Shown here piece by piece: positions 1-11,100 of a DNA stretch of 64,000 nucleotides (position 1 is the stretch's first letter; each line of letters begins with the position of its first letter). A program made the position numbers and the translations under genes. Below the pieces are notes generated by a model. The model did no database searches, was not told where the DNA came from, and saw only the letters and a list, made by a program, of their open reading frames with translations. The stretch covers positions 738,720 to 802,719 of the forward strand of contig NW_006763293.1 in NCBI RefSeq assembly GCF_000218685.1, in the 5' to 3' direction. Source of the stretch: Serpula lacrymans var. lacrymans S7.9. Lineage: Eukaryota > Basidiomycota > Agaricomycetes > Boletales > Serpulaceae.

Positions 1-55
1 TTAGCGAATTCGTAACGCAAAGCCCTTATGAATGTGTCTCCGTGTCACATATCAG

Positions 56-400
56 CACTATTAATGGATTTTCTCAATACCCCTGAGAAACGCGATCGTC
101 GTCTTGTTCATCTTCCGATGGGTCGCTTTGGTGAGGCTGTAGAGCTAGCAAAAGCAGCCCTGTTTTGTGCGTTTTATCTGCTCTTTCATACCTCCCAGTT
201 TCTGACCTATATTAAATACAAGTGGCCAGCGACGAAAGCAGCTATATGACGGTATATTTCAATTTTCCTAGAAATCTAGTCTCACATTGACGCTGTACGT
301 GATATAGGGGACGGATTTCAAGGTCGACGGAGGTCTTACCTCTGCCTACGTGACTCCTCTCGGAGAACCGGTGCTACCACCCCCTGCAAGTCTTGTGTAA
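56..400 (+). CDS. Short-chain dehydrogenase/reductase, C-terminal part (5' end outside window)
   Basis: Three exons join cleanly in frame: about 56-166, 223-251 and 308-400 (stop TAA at 398). Introns 167-222 and 252-307 are GT-AG and 56 bp each. The joined protein reads through the MGRFGEAVELAKAALFLASD segment typical of fungal classical SDRs, then SSYMTG and TDFKVDGG, the conserved region near the C terminus that closes the active site, and ends PPPASLV. The Rossmann fold and the YxxxK active site lie upstream of the window, so the substrate cannot be inferred. The 5' limit of the first visible exon (acceptor AG at 54-55) is uncertain; sequence 1-55 looks intronic. The gene is convergent with the Mpo1-like gene. 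Confidence 0.75.
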
Positions 401-776
401 GAACATTTTCCATGAGCAAGTAAAGATACCAGATAATGACTGAAGCTCTCTGAACTGTAACTGAATACGTATTCCCAAAAACCAAGGCGATTTTACTAAG
501 ATCAGGACTTAAAGCTTAAATAATTATCCTCAGTCAAGTATAATCCTTATTACGGTGCTGATTCGCTCGTATGTGCTCAAGGTTGACCAAATAAGACTCT
601 ATTCGCAACCGATTAGGTTATCATAAAAACAATATTGTGATAGAATAAATTCCATACAAGATAATGAAAAGTAAGGGGAAGTTCGTATCTTACAGTGCTA
701 CCTGTGCGTATATAACCGAACCTTATTCGTCATCCCAAAAGAACCCCACCAGTTCAGTCCTTGAGCATGCTGTAAT
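401..776. other. Convergent intergenic spacer
   Basis: AT-rich spacer between the ends of the SDR gene (+) and the Mpo1-like gene (-). It presumably holds both 3' UTRs and polyadenylation sites. I see no coding frame, repeat or RNA gene in it. Confidence 0.5.
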
Positions 777-1630
777 TTAAGTTGCCTTCTTATTTGACCT
801 ACGCTTGTCGCCCTGTTCTTTTCTAATCCTAGCTATCTCTTTACCAACATCATTCTGAAGTTGCTTTTGAAGCGCAGGTCGGTAGCCCAACTTGAAAAGT
901 AGCTCCAGATGAACAAAAAAGGGAGCCAAAACAAATGCTATATATCAATCCATACTGGGTGAATTTTGATATCAATAGTCGAACTGGTGTACTGACCTCC
1001 AAGTATATTATCTAGCAAGGCAGGGGCCCGACCTTCTGCAAGTCCGTGTCCGAGGAATTGTGCAATCCAGGAGACAACATGGACAACTCCAGCTTTTGTT
1101 ATCCCGTCTGGCTGGTATGAAAGAGCGGTTGCTGTCAACAAGCTCAAGACCATCTGGGGAGCGTAGAGTATCTAGTTAGGGGTTAAGTCATATGTATCAG
1201 TCAGTGAACTCTGGAAAGAACTAAGTTACGAACCGCAGCAATTGGGTCTAACAAGAGATAATAAGCTAGATAAAACACAAAAGTAATAGCAGGGACGTTG
1301 AGGTCAAATATGAGCCACTCGTTGAAAACATGGTGGATTTGGGGTAAGAAAACAGGCACAGGCAGGAGAGTTCCGAGAACCCAAGCGCTCCTAAGAAATC
1401 ATTGATGATTCAGTAAAAGTTTGGCCGTTGTTTACGAAAGGTGAGTACCATAGCAGTAATGGGACACCAAATATATGGATGATGATGTTCACTGGATGGG
1501 AATGGTAGGAACCGTAAAAAGTAAGCTAATAAGCCGGCGGTATCTCTGTTAGCGAGATGGAAATGAGGTTTTCGAGGCCGGTGAACAAGCTGCGTACCTG
1601 TTTGCGCACATCGAATAACGAGGAGGCCAT
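777..1630 (-). CDS. Mpo1-like (DUF962 / YGL010w) ER membrane dioxygenase
   Basis: Five exons on the minus strand give a 194-aa protein: 1630-1598, 1525-1449, 1390-1234, 1153-997, 937-777. Introns are 58-80 bp, all GT-AG, and all phases agree. The start is [11 protein letters not shown]. Family signatures are present: YHSHPVN followed by a second His ([13 protein letters not shown]), and [13 protein letters not shown] followed by EGRAPALL. These His residues are the likely iron ligands. Several hydrophobic spans fit an ER multi-pass protein, and the tail is Lys/Arg-rich. Yeast Mpo1 is an Fe(II)-dependent dioxygenase that alpha-oxidises 2-hydroxy fatty acids in phytosphingosine breakdown; I infer the same role here. 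Retrotransposon debris begins within about 200 bp upstream of the ATG. Confidence 0.85.
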
Positions 1631-1699
1631 TGTCGTGGTGGTGTTAATGATAGCCAGCCTTGCATCACTGGCTCATCTCCGATTATAATGTTTCCGGAC

Positions 1700-2383
1700 A
1701 TGGCACTGCAGTCCATTGCCAGTGTGACAAATCACAAGGATGCCGGATTACCTTTGCCGGCCGATCCGGTCTTGTGAATTCTACCGCGGAGGCAAGGCAC
1801 ACCTCTAATAAAAACCTAGAAACAAAGGATCACAAAGAACCATGGACAGCTGCATGGGTTGTGGACAGACTTCGAGACCAAAAGGAAGAAAGATCCTTTG
1901 GTATCTTGAATAACTGGATGCACAAAAAAAGAGGGCAAGAAGTTGACAAAAATATGATTAAAGAATTAAATGTGTTACCAATACACAAAACAGTATTGGC
2001 ATTAGAAGAATTGGGACACCCTAAATAATTCATTAGGGAACTCAAGGAAATCAGATGAACATTACTTGCAGATTAACAGACCTCTCAACACATAAATCAA
2101 CAACGATCAATGTGTTACTAGACAGCGGCTGTACAGAAAGTCGCATAGATGGGAAATTCGCAGAATAACAGGGATATGAAAGGCATAGAATCCCAAGACC
2201 TATACCAATCTATAATGCCAATGGCACCCTTAATTGGGACAGAAGCATTAAAGAATATATCAAACTATTAGTGGAAATTGACAACCATACCAAAAGACTC
2301 TAACTGGCTGTAACCAATCTTGGAACCGGAAGGATGTTCTTATGTCAAGAATGGCTAAAGAAGCATAATCCCACTATAGGATG
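1700..2383 (+). pseudogene. Gypsy gag-protease relic
   Basis: Decayed plus-strand Gypsy fragment. A frame across 1806-2028 resembles retroelement polyprotein. From about 2100 an aspartic protease starts at LLDSGCTESRIDGKF, interrupted by stop codons, and runs to a KHNPTIGW segment typical of the end of Gypsy proteases. The layout resembles the protease of the minus-strand Gypsy at 11502-11960. It is cut off at about 2384 where Copia LTR sequence begins. It is probably the 5' part of the element whose integrase survives at 14282-15658, with Copia and another Gypsy inserted between. The left limit is approximate; part of 1631-1800 may be the Mpo1 promoter. Confidence 0.55.
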
Positions 2384-2578
2384 GTCAAAATCAGGACTAA
2401 ACCCGGTCTCTGCCTAAGCAGCCATTGTTCTCCATGGAGTAACCATTGTTCTCCTAGGAGTCATTATACTGTAGCGAGTAGCACCTCCGACTATAAGTAG
2501 TAGGGGGTTTAGTATAGGAATACCTCAGTTGTTTCTATAGCCTCTCGGGCAGCGGCTGAGTTTCACTTAGGTTTATTA
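2384..2578 (+). repeat. Copia copy 1 5' LTR
   Basis: Aligns with the 235-bp 3' LTR at 57916-58150 and ends in the same TTTATTA just before the primer site. It holds one CTCCATGGAG and one CTCCTAGGAG palindrome, where copy 2 has two of each. The exact left end is uncertain by some bases. Confidence 0.75.
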
Positions 2579-2592
2579 GGTTATGAGCCCTG
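2579..2592 (+). other. Copia primer-binding site, initiator tRNA-Met anticodon-arm type
   Basis: GGTTATGAGCCCTG directly follows the LTR. Its reverse complement, CAGGGCTCATAACC, contains the CAU anticodon loop and 5' stem of eukaryotic initiator tRNA-Met. Drosophila copia uses an internal half-tRNA primer in the same way. The same site is present in copy 2 at 52631. Confidence 0.75.
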
Positions 2593-2647
2593 GTGCGCAA
2601 AAGCTACGCAGGAAATAATTCTTATTTGAAACGGCAACCTCGGAACC

Positions 2648-4400
2648 ATGACCACAGCACGCGATACATCCGCATGTCCAGTTCTCACTGGACCCAACAA
2701 TTTTCAGATATGGAAACTCCGGATCATTTCAAAGCTACGTCGGGAAAAAGTTCTCCGGGCTGTTACTGGAGAAGAGCTTAAGCCCTCACCAGGAAAACCT
2801 ACCTCCTCGGAGGATCCTGAGATCACCTGGATACTTAAGGATGAGAAGGCACATGGAATCATCCAGGACCACATCTCTGATGCCCTCCTAATGAGGACTG
2901 GAGACCTCACCAGCTCCAAGGAGTTATTTGATAAACTTGTCTCACTCCACCAAACGTCCAACATTGCCTCGGCCTCCTATTCATTCCAGCAACTCACCAA
3001 ATTGTCCTGGGATGGGACATCACCTATCCAGGACCACATTGCGAAAATCCGGACAATTGATTCACACCTCTCCGGAATGAAACTAGGAGTTGATACCAAA
3101 CTCATGGCTTTGGCTCTTCTCCAATCTCTCCCATGCACTCCTGAATGGCAAATATTTCGGTCATCAGTAATCAACACAATTGAAGAAAATAAACTTACCT
3201 TTGATGCAGTTGAGATCCGGATCACTGCAGAAGTTGCACAACAGTCAGGGAAGGCCCCTGGAGGTTCTGAATCAGCACTCAAATCTGAGGAAAAATGGTG
3301 TAACTTCCACAAAGCCAAATCACACAACACCTCGGAGTGTCAAACACTTCAGTCAGCTGAAAAAGGTCAAAGGAAGAAGGGAAAGGAAAGATACAAAGAT
3401 AAAGGAAAAGAGAAGGAAAAGGCAAATACGGCGGAGAAATCATCTGGATCTGACTCCAAGGAGGAACAGAGTCATATTGCATTGGAACATGTACATATTT
3501 CCAAGCCCCTTGCTAAACACATTCAAGCTTACCTTCTGTCGGAACCCAATAAGACCAAAACAACAATTATTATTGACTCCGGAGCAACATCCCACATAGT
3601 CCCTCACCGCTCCTGGTTTGAGCCAGGAACATACCATGTTCTGCATCCTCCGAGGACAATTAGTTTTGGGGATGAATCCTCTGTAAATGCCATTGGCATT
3701 GGAACAGTAATCCTACAAGCAACTGTTGGCAAAAAAGACTACAATATTGCACTGTCAAATGTCTTACTTGTGCCAAACTTCACGTTAGCACTCGTCTCTG
3801 TCCACAAATTGTCCAAAACGGGGTTATCAACACTTTTTCCAGCAGGGTCAAAAACTTATGAAGTTCGGAAAAAGGAGGAACTTATCCTCACTGCGTTACA
3901 CAAGCGAGGACTTTATCACATCCAAGCAAAACCCGAAATCAACCCGGAGTCAGCTTTTGCAGCAGTAGCTGTAAATTTATTGCACAGGAGAATGGGACAC
4001 ATTGGAATGGACCGCTTGCAACGAATGGTTACAAAAAGACAGCTCCAGGACATAGACACCCTTACCGGAACCCCGGAGTTTTGTGAACCTTGTGCTTTAG
4101 GAAAGATGAAGAAATTACCTTTCAAGTCCACTGGAGGAAACCGAGCCAAGCGCCCCATACAAATTGTGCACACAGATGTTGGAGGACCAATCAAACCAAC
4201 TTCCAGAGAGGGTTTTCGGTACTGGATTATCATTGTAGATGATTTCTCCAAATTTCCATGGATATATTTCCTAAAACATAAAAGTGAAGCACTGGAACAA
4301 TACAAGCAATGGAAAGAAGATATCCAAACATTCTTCCGGACTCATTTGGGAGAAGAAAACTTCACTCCACTATACACAGAATTCCTCCAGAGCGGTGGGG
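2648..4400 (+). pseudogene. Copia copy 1 gag-protease-integrase (first part)
   Basis: An open frame of about 585 codons from the ATG at 2648. In order it shows a UBN2-type gag, a Cys-His knuckle (CNFHKAKSHNTSEC), protease (IIIDSGATSHIVPH), a GAG-pre-integrase HHCC zinc motif (HRRMGHIGM then CEPCALGKMKKLPF), and the start of the integrase core with its first catalytic Asp in VHTDVGG. The frame is intact until the solo LTR inserted at 4401, which ends it after SGGV. Probably non-functional because the reading frame is broken and RT is missing. Confidence 0.85.
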
Positions 4401-5089
4401 TGTGAGGCAACGATAAACTATAACAAAAACTAAACCTATCTCCTTCTGCACTTGCAGGGAGTAAGGGTTCAATGAGCTTTGAGGTTGACAGACGCTAGTA
4501 AATATAGCAAGTAGAGGACTTTGAGAGGTAAGCTTCAAAGGTTCTTTGTTGAGGAGTAAAGCGGGTAAATTCAGTAATAGAAAGCTAAGGAGCCATACAT
4601 GAATAGGTACGGCTTTATATAGGGAACTGTCCGTTCCTCAGACCGAAAGGAGAATATACGAAAAGTGGTCTGAGGAATTAATCAACCAATAAGAAAAAAG
4701 GGAGAGTAACTATTGTATGACTTCTGACTTGATTAATCAGCAGGTGAGAGACTTGTACTAATAATAGAGGATTGTCACGCGTGGTCAGGAACCGTATCCT
4801 CATGATGAGGTACGATTCTAGATAAGGCGTTATTAGTATTACCAGGCTTTACTGGGGCTTGGAGCTGGTTGGCGAGATGCCTACTACCAGTCCCTACCCA
4901 GTGTGCTGGCTGGCTGGGAGCAATACCCAGTCTCTGATCTGTGATATAAAATGGTAACGATGGTTAAGAAAGCCTGTGAGGGCTATGAGAAGTAGAACGG
5001 CAAACAATACCTCTAGCCCTAGAGCCAGAGGCGTAATGGGAAAAGCGTTCAAGAACCGAAGATAAGGGAATAAATAAACGGTCCTTACA
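4401..5089. mobile_element. Solo LTR (Gypsy family C), TSD TGGGG
   Basis: This 689-bp segment interrupts the integrase of Copia copy 1. It starts TGTGAGG, ends CCTTACA, and is flanked by a perfect 5-bp duplication TGGGG (4396-4400 and 5090-5094). Comparison with Copia copy 2 shows the uninterrupted target. It is related to LTRs at 13379-14281, 46173-46801 and 53216-53844. On the minus strand from about 5055 it carries the conserved short ORF of this family, here without its ATG. Confidence 0.85.
4894..5055 (-). pseudogene. LTR-internal short membrane ORF, start lost
   Basis: The minus-strand frame reads through FPITPLALGLE, then a hydrophobic run (VLFAVLLLIALTGF) and a polar tail ending at a stop at 4894. 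It corresponds to the 59-aa ORF in the LTRs at 46173 and 53216, but the codons matching the initiator MSW are changed, so only a downstream or fortuitous upstream start remains. The function is unknown. Confidence 0.45.
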
Positions 5090-5094
5090 TGGGG

Positions 5095-6330
5095 GAGGAG
5101 AATATACTGGCAATGCATTCAAGGATCGACTCCGGGGGGGTGGTGTCGTCCAAGAAACTACAGCTGCAGATACTCCGGAACAAAATGGCATTGCAGAATG
5201 CATGAATCAGACATTGGCTACATTAGCAACCACTATGCTCCATGATTCTAAGCTCCCAAAGTCATTTTGGGTAGATGCCATGCAAACAGCTGCATATATC
5301 ACAGCACGCAGCCCAGCATCAGGACTCCATGGAAAGACCCCATATGAAATACTGTTTAAAAGGAGAGTTGATCCAACTTTGTTTCGCCCTTTCGGACGCC
5401 AAGCATATGCCTTGATTCCAAAAGACAAAAGGCAAGGGAAGTTTTACTCCAAGGGGTGCAAAGCCATAATGATTGGCTACACACATGGAAAGCAAGCCTA
5501 CAAACTCCTAGACACTGAAAAACGGACTGTGTTTTCCAGTCAGCATGTCATATTCAATGAATCCGGAAAGGTACAAAAGGATGACACTGCTCCCTGGAAC
5601 ACAGACACTAGCACAGATCAGTGGGAGGGACTCATTCCAGAGAATGCTCACTATCCAGACCAAAAAACATTGGAGGAGGATGATCCTGACCCTCGGATCC
5701 GAGATCCAAATGAATTGCAAATGGAACCACATCTCCAAGGAGATGTTCCACAAGCAATGGAACCATATCAGCATGAAGATGTTCCGAGAGCAGTGGGAGC
5801 ACCTGATCAGCTAAGACACCCTCCACAACAGTCTCTACAACCAAGACCTGAACACTGGCCATCTTCAGAACGGAAAGCCAAAGTAGAGTTACAGTCAGTG
5901 GGAGGACAGCCCCTCAACATACAGCCAGCTGATGTGGAAAAAGTCCGAATACAGATAGACAGCCTGTCCATTGGATCAGCTTCTGGAAGGCATACAACAC
6001 CTCCAAGGAGTCATCCAACACCTCCGAGGAGTGATTCAACACCTTCAGGAGTGAGTGGGGCAACAAATACACAAATGCCTCTACTCCCTGGAGTACCTGC
6101 ACAAGTTCCTAAAAGAGCAGTCATGCCTGCTGAAGTCCTAGGTGTACGCAGAAGCAGTCGCCAGACCCGTCCTGCAGACAAAAACCGAGATTATCAAAGG
6201 ACTCTAGATGAGGAATAGTCTCAAAAAGAGCAGCATGACAACTCCATGGAGAAACATAACACTCCTGAGGTTCATGAAGAAACATCTGATACAGAGGAGA
6301 CATTCTTTGCTGGAATAGCAAGTGGTAGAA
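5095..6330 (+). pseudogene. Copia copy 1 integrase C-terminal part
   Basis: Continues the frame after the solo LTR. It covers the rest of the integrase core (ETTAADTPEQNGIAECMNQT, with the third acidic residue in this region), the insert region, and a Pro/Ser-rich linker up to an amber stop near 6217 (GAA CAG in copy 2 is GAA TAG here). Homology to copy 2 continues to about 6330 and stops at AATAGCAAGT. The Arg in the AERMNQ motif of copy 2 is Cys here. Confidence 0.8.
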
Positions 6331-6867
6331 GTGGTAAGTGTTGTGACCACACTGGATCACAAGTAGCAGAGTAGTGAACTTGAGAGTAGAGAAGAAGTCT
6401 GGATTGGAGTTCTTTTTGTTTTTTTTACAAGGTAAAATACAGGGGTTTATATAGTAAAAGAAAAGTAGGCTATGCACAGTATAGCTGTGCAAAAAGAATG
6501 AGAAAGAATATGAAGGAAGGCATGTACGCTGACGAATCCTGCGTAGGTAGTACAGGATAAGATTGTCAAAAAAAGGAAAAGAAAGGGATAGAACAATGAA
6601 TGCTGTGAGTAATGTCACAGGTTTGTACAGCCATAAAATAAAGTCCAATAGCAAAAAGAGAGCAGGAAAATCATGATGTCATGGGAAGATGCAGTAAAAA
6701 AAAGGGCAAGGCAAAACACTATCAGTATCAACACAGTTCCTTTATTGTCAGTCAGGCATTCTAAAAAAAATATGTGTCCATAAAAATGATTCAAAAATCA
6801 AAAATAATCGCACTGTAAATGAATGTTCTGCTGAAAAAAACAGAAACTGGAGCCACCAGTCCACCAC

Positions 6868-7470
6868 CTAGTCCAAATCCGACAGTTCCATGGCCTTACC
6901 AATGGACTGGTTGTGTTGGACCACCTGGTCAAACGAGGGAGGGAGAGGAGTAGTTCCAATTTGGAACAAGTGAGTCCCAGGCAGCGTGTGGTAGGTGTAG
7001 CTGTAGCGAAGACGATGGACAAAAGATAAGTGTACCCAAGTGAATAGGACAGCAATGAACATGGGCGACGCAAGGGGATGAACCTTCTCCAGCTCAAAAA
7101 CTACCCACCCACGCTCTAACCAGGCAAGACGAGCGACCGATGTTTTGATAGTATATGATGGCAGATCGACGTCATGAAGATGGACCTGTCGCCCTATTTG
7201 AACCGGCCACCGGGGCTTTGCTGATATCAGCAGTGGCACGTGGTAGTCAACAGATCGGCGACGGAAGCGGATAGGAAGTGGTGACATCAGAAATGGTGGG
7301 GGTGCAAATAAGATGAGGAGGAGGAGGGTGGAGGTGACGAAAAAGTGGATTAGAATGGGGATCCAGAAACGACCATCAGGTGAGAATAAAAAGGAGAGGA
7401 AGGGGCCCATGGTGGGGCTAGGCAAAGGAAGGGGAGTAAGGGAAACGACAAAAGCGAGGGCGCAATGCAA
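6868..7470 (-). CDS. Unknown 200-aa ORF with hydrophobic N-terminal third
   Basis: Uninterrupted minus-strand ORF of 200 codons. Residues 1-20 and about 30-60 are strongly hydrophobic (IPILIHFFVTSTLLLLILF), followed by an Arg-rich stretch and a second weaker hydrophobic region near 145-160. It lies in repeat DNA and could be an accessory ORF of a retroelement, a captured gene or chance. I do not recognise a family. Confidence 0.25.
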   Translation of the reverse strand: MHCALAFVVSLTPLPLPSPTMGPFLSFLFSPDGRFWIPILIHFFVTSTLLLLILFAPPPFLMSPLPIRFRRRSVDYHVPLLISAKPRWPVQIGRQVHLHDVDLPSYTIKTSVARLAWLERGWVVFELEKVHPLASPMFIAVLFTWVHLSFVHRLRYSYTYHTLPGTHLFQIGTTPLPPSFDQVVQHNQSIGKAMELSDLD

Positions 7471-7699
7471 TGTGTAGCCAGTGGCAACGCGAAAATTTGC
7501 TGAAATGCCGAAATGCAGAAAGTACCGAATGGAAAAGCAAAGGTGAGCGTGACTGGATTGCCTAATAGAGGTGGTGCTGATCAGTCACAAGTTCAAAAAG
7601 GGCAATATTAATTACTATTCCACGTGGCACTGTGCCTGTGTGGCGCAAAGGCAAGTCTTTTTGAATATTTGCTTCGTTATTGACACCTGTCCATGCTAC

Positions 7700-8150
7700 C
7701 AATCAACTTTGGTGCATGACAGCGTGCACACTTTTGTTAGCAAGGTCCTCCCACCTAATTCCAAATATGCCCTTGCCGCGTCTATCTGCCCACTCGAGGA
7801 GTTCATTCTCAAGTGTCGTTCCAAAGATTCCAAAACTAACTTTTCCATCTGGAGTGCCCAACAGATACTCGAGTCTGGACTGTTGAGCAGCGAATGCTTG
7901 CTTTCCAAGAAAGGGCATGATACACATGGGGGTAGTGTTTTTCTGTTTCGTAAAGTAGATAGATGTAGGTGTTTCTAGCTGACATTAGTTCTATGGCATC
8001 AGAGACATCAGCTTGGTTGTGTCGTTGCCCACAAGCAAAAGACACTTGTTCATTGGCTAGCATGTTGGCTCCGCCGGGTACAGAGTAGGTGGTGATAGGG
8101 AAGCCAGTGGAGTGGGAAGTAGACATATTTGCATTGAGAGACAGAGGACT
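7700..8150 (-). pseudogene. Unrecognised coding relic in two minus-strand frames
   Basis: A minus-strand frame from about 8128 begins MSTSHSTGFPITTYSVPGG and continues to a point near 7980. A different frame at 7927-7703 continues with plausible protein sequence (LEYLLGTPDGKVSFGIFGTT, then ELLEWADRRGKGI). The two may be parts of one frameshifted or intron-split gene just downstream of the minus-strand Gypsy chromodomain. I do not recognise the family. Confidence 0.25.
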
Positions 8151-8189
8151 GGTGGTATTGGGGGTGATTGTCTCTTGTACGCAGTTTGT

Positions 8190-11100
8190 AGTCTTTCTTA
8201 TAGGCTTCCAGTATCTCTGCAGCATTGGTTAAGTGTTCTTCCGGTTCCCATGAGTTTTCAGAATGAGGGTAATGGTGCCATTTGATCAGGTAACAACGTC
8301 CACATTTCCAGGGTTTGTGTCTAAGAATACTGTCTACTTTATATTCTTCTTCTTCATTGATAAGGTCAGGAGGTGGTCAGGTAAAGTTCGGACTGTGAGT
8401 GTCAGTCTCGGTATACGGGGTTAAGAAGGATACGTGGAAAATATTGTGTATCTTCCAATGGGGAGGCAGGGATAATTGGTAGTTTACCAGGGACGGACGT
8501 GGAAAGGTCCAATGCATTTCATGTTGAACTTTTTGTATTTGGTAGCTTTCTCCCATAGGTTGGTGTTTTCTAGCCACACCTTTTGTCCTTCAGAGAATCT
8601 GGTGAACTTTCTGTTTGTTTGTTTCATCATCTTGCTTCTCGCTTGTTTGTGTGCTTTTAGGGTGTTCTCCCTTGCCCTAAGTAGTTTGGATAATTATTTT
8701 TCTACCAATGGGATATTTGTGGACCAGTATTTAGTCGGGATTCTTTGGGGTTGGTATCCCATGAGGAGATAGAACGGTGATTGGTTATTTGTGGAGTGTG
8801 GTCGATGGTTGTGGCAGAATTCAGCAGTTGTAAGGTATTTTGCCCAGCTGTGCAGTTGGTTCTGGCAGAAGATGCAGAGGTAGATCTCCAGTTCTTGATT
8901 GGATTGTTCCATCTGTCTATCCGTCTGTGGATGATACACTGTGGAGAGTGCGGTTTTGATGTTCAGGAGTTTGTGGAGTTCTTTAGATACTTTGGAGGCA
9001 AACTGTGGTCCTCTGTTGGATATGAGTTTATCGTGTAATCCAAATCGTTTGAAGACAGAATCATGGAAGATTCGTGCGGTTTCAAGTGCATCAATGGTTT
9101 TATGACAAGGTAAGAGGATTACCCCCTTACTAAGTCCCTGGTCTACCACGACCATTATACTGTCGTATCCTAATGATTCTGGTAGGTTATGAAATCCACA
9201 GAAAGATACTTCATTGGTTCTGTGGTTTTTGGTGTTTGATTCGGGATTAATGGTACCGTAGTTGGATGCATGTTTACTTTAGCTTGTTGGCATATTGCAC
9301 ATCCTTTCACGTATTCTTCTATTTGTTTCATTATTCCTGGCCACCAATAGGACTTCTTAATCAATTGGTAGGTTTTTAGCCTGCCCGGGTATCCCGCAGT
9401 TAGGGAGTTGAGGTGATCTTTGATGATCTTTCTTTGTTCTTCTGCTTTGTCAATTAGTAGTTTATTCTGATAGAAAAACCGTCCTTCTTCTTTGCTCCAA
9501 TCTTCCTTTTTCATTCTTCCAGGATAGTTGTTGTTTGTGAGCATTGCTTGCTCTATTATGTCTTTTATCGTTCGTGCGTGATGCAAGAACACTGATGCTG
9601 GTATCATTGGTGTATTGTTGTTGCCTTCCTCGTTGTCGACATATAAATCAGGTCTTCTTGAGAGTGCGTTGGGCACCACCATGTGGGTTTCTGGTACATG
9701 CTCTAAGGTGTAATTGTATTGTGACAGTTCTAGCTGCCATCTTCTTTGTCATGGTGTGAGTTTTCTAGCTTCTTGCCAATATGTCAGATTTTTGTGATCC
9801 GTTAGGATTTGGATTGTGTGGGGCTTCCTAAACGCAGGTGTTTCCACTCCTTCAGAGCTCTTATTACTGCTAAAAGTTCTTTGTTGTAGATTTGGTAGTT
9901 TTTTTCTGTGGGGGATAGAGTTTTTGAGAAAAATGCGCACAGATGTCATTGTCCTTGGTCGTCTGGTTGCATTAATACAGTTCCAGTGACGTGTTTGCTA
10001 GCGTCCACTGCTATTTTTGATGGTTTCAAGGAGTCAGGGATTTGTGTTACAGGGGATTTGAGGAATTTTTGTTTCATTAATCCGAAGGCGTTATCTTCGA
10101 CTTGCGTCCAGTTCTACTTCTTGTCTTTCTCTAGTAAGGTGTTCAGGGGTCTGGCTAGGTCAGAGTAATGACCAATGAACTTCCTGTAGAAGTTTCCGTA
10201 ACCTAAGAACTTTTGTACACCTTTGGTGTCTTTTGGGGTTGGCCAATTGCGTATTCCAGCAAGTTTGGCCGGGTCCATAGATACTTGGTTGTGGGAAACG
10301 ATCATTCCTAAGTATTCAATTGTAACGACCAAGAGTTTCTTACTCTGGCGCACAACTCAGACAAGCAAAAGAGAGAAGAGAGAAGGAAGGGATCACCCCT
10401 TAGGTTTCAACAAGTTAGTTGTGCTAGACAACAGGAGAACTCGCTGAGTCCTTCCCCATGTATTGCTCCTGTATATATACTAAATACATGAGGTAATGTA
10501 CAGTTGTAAATAAGGTTTAAAGTCCGATGTTTAGTATGTGACCAGTCACATGGTGAGCCTAGACACTGCTCAGGTGATGTGTCACATGATTGGTCATGTG
10601 ATTTATGAAAAGTCCGAAAAAGTAAAGTAAATGGTCACATGATCAGTCATGTGACTTGGAAAATAAAAAGTAAAAGTACAAAAAGTGAAGCGTAAGTAGG
10701 TGCTGGTATGTCAATTGTAACATCAATGGTTTCTGCTTCAAAGATGCACTTTTCTAGTTTGAGGAATAGGTTATTATTGCGTAGCCTTTGTAGAACCTGT
10801 TTTGTTCGGATTCGGAGTCTTTTGATGTTGGTGTCAAAGATGAGGATGTCGTCCATGTATATGATCATCCATCCTATGTCAATGTAGTCTTTGAACTTGT
10901 TGTTCATCAGTCTTTGGAATGTTGCCGGCAAATTGCACATGCCAAAAAACATGACCGTTGGTTCAAACACTCCTTTGCTGGTTTTAAACGCAGCTTTCCA
11001 TTTGTCTCCTTCTTTTATCCTTATGTTGTTGTAGCCCCAACATAGATCTAGTTTCGTAAAAACAGTGGCTCCTTTCAATTTTTTGATGAGGTAGGGTATC

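Larger units (their letters stand above)
2384..6330 (+). mobile_element. Truncated Ty1/Copia element (copy 1), carrying a solo LTR
   Basis: 5' LTR, primer site, gag, protease and integrase are present in Copia order. The element closely matches the complete copy at 52289-58150, but homology stops at about 6330 before the reverse transcriptase, so RT, RNase H and 3' LTR are missing. A 689-bp solo LTR interrupts it at 4401-5089. The left boundary within a Gypsy relic is approximate because the first LTR bases are diverged. Confidence 0.85.
6331..8189. other. Unresolved repeat-rich stretch between Copia copy 1 and minus-strand Gypsy
   Basis: The junction at 6331 starts a sequence with LTR-like features: TGTTGTGACC soon after the junction and a TATATAG box near 6450. 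I could not find matching ends or a target duplication. Two minus-strand frames inside are listed separately. The rest is AT-rich and shows no recognisable gene. Confidence 0.4.

Noticed and set aside
7779..7790. CTATC-TG as left boundary of the minus-strand Gypsy (matching CTATC at 14282)
   Set aside because: The following sequence (TGCCCACTCG) does not resemble the family C LTR end, so the match is probably chance.
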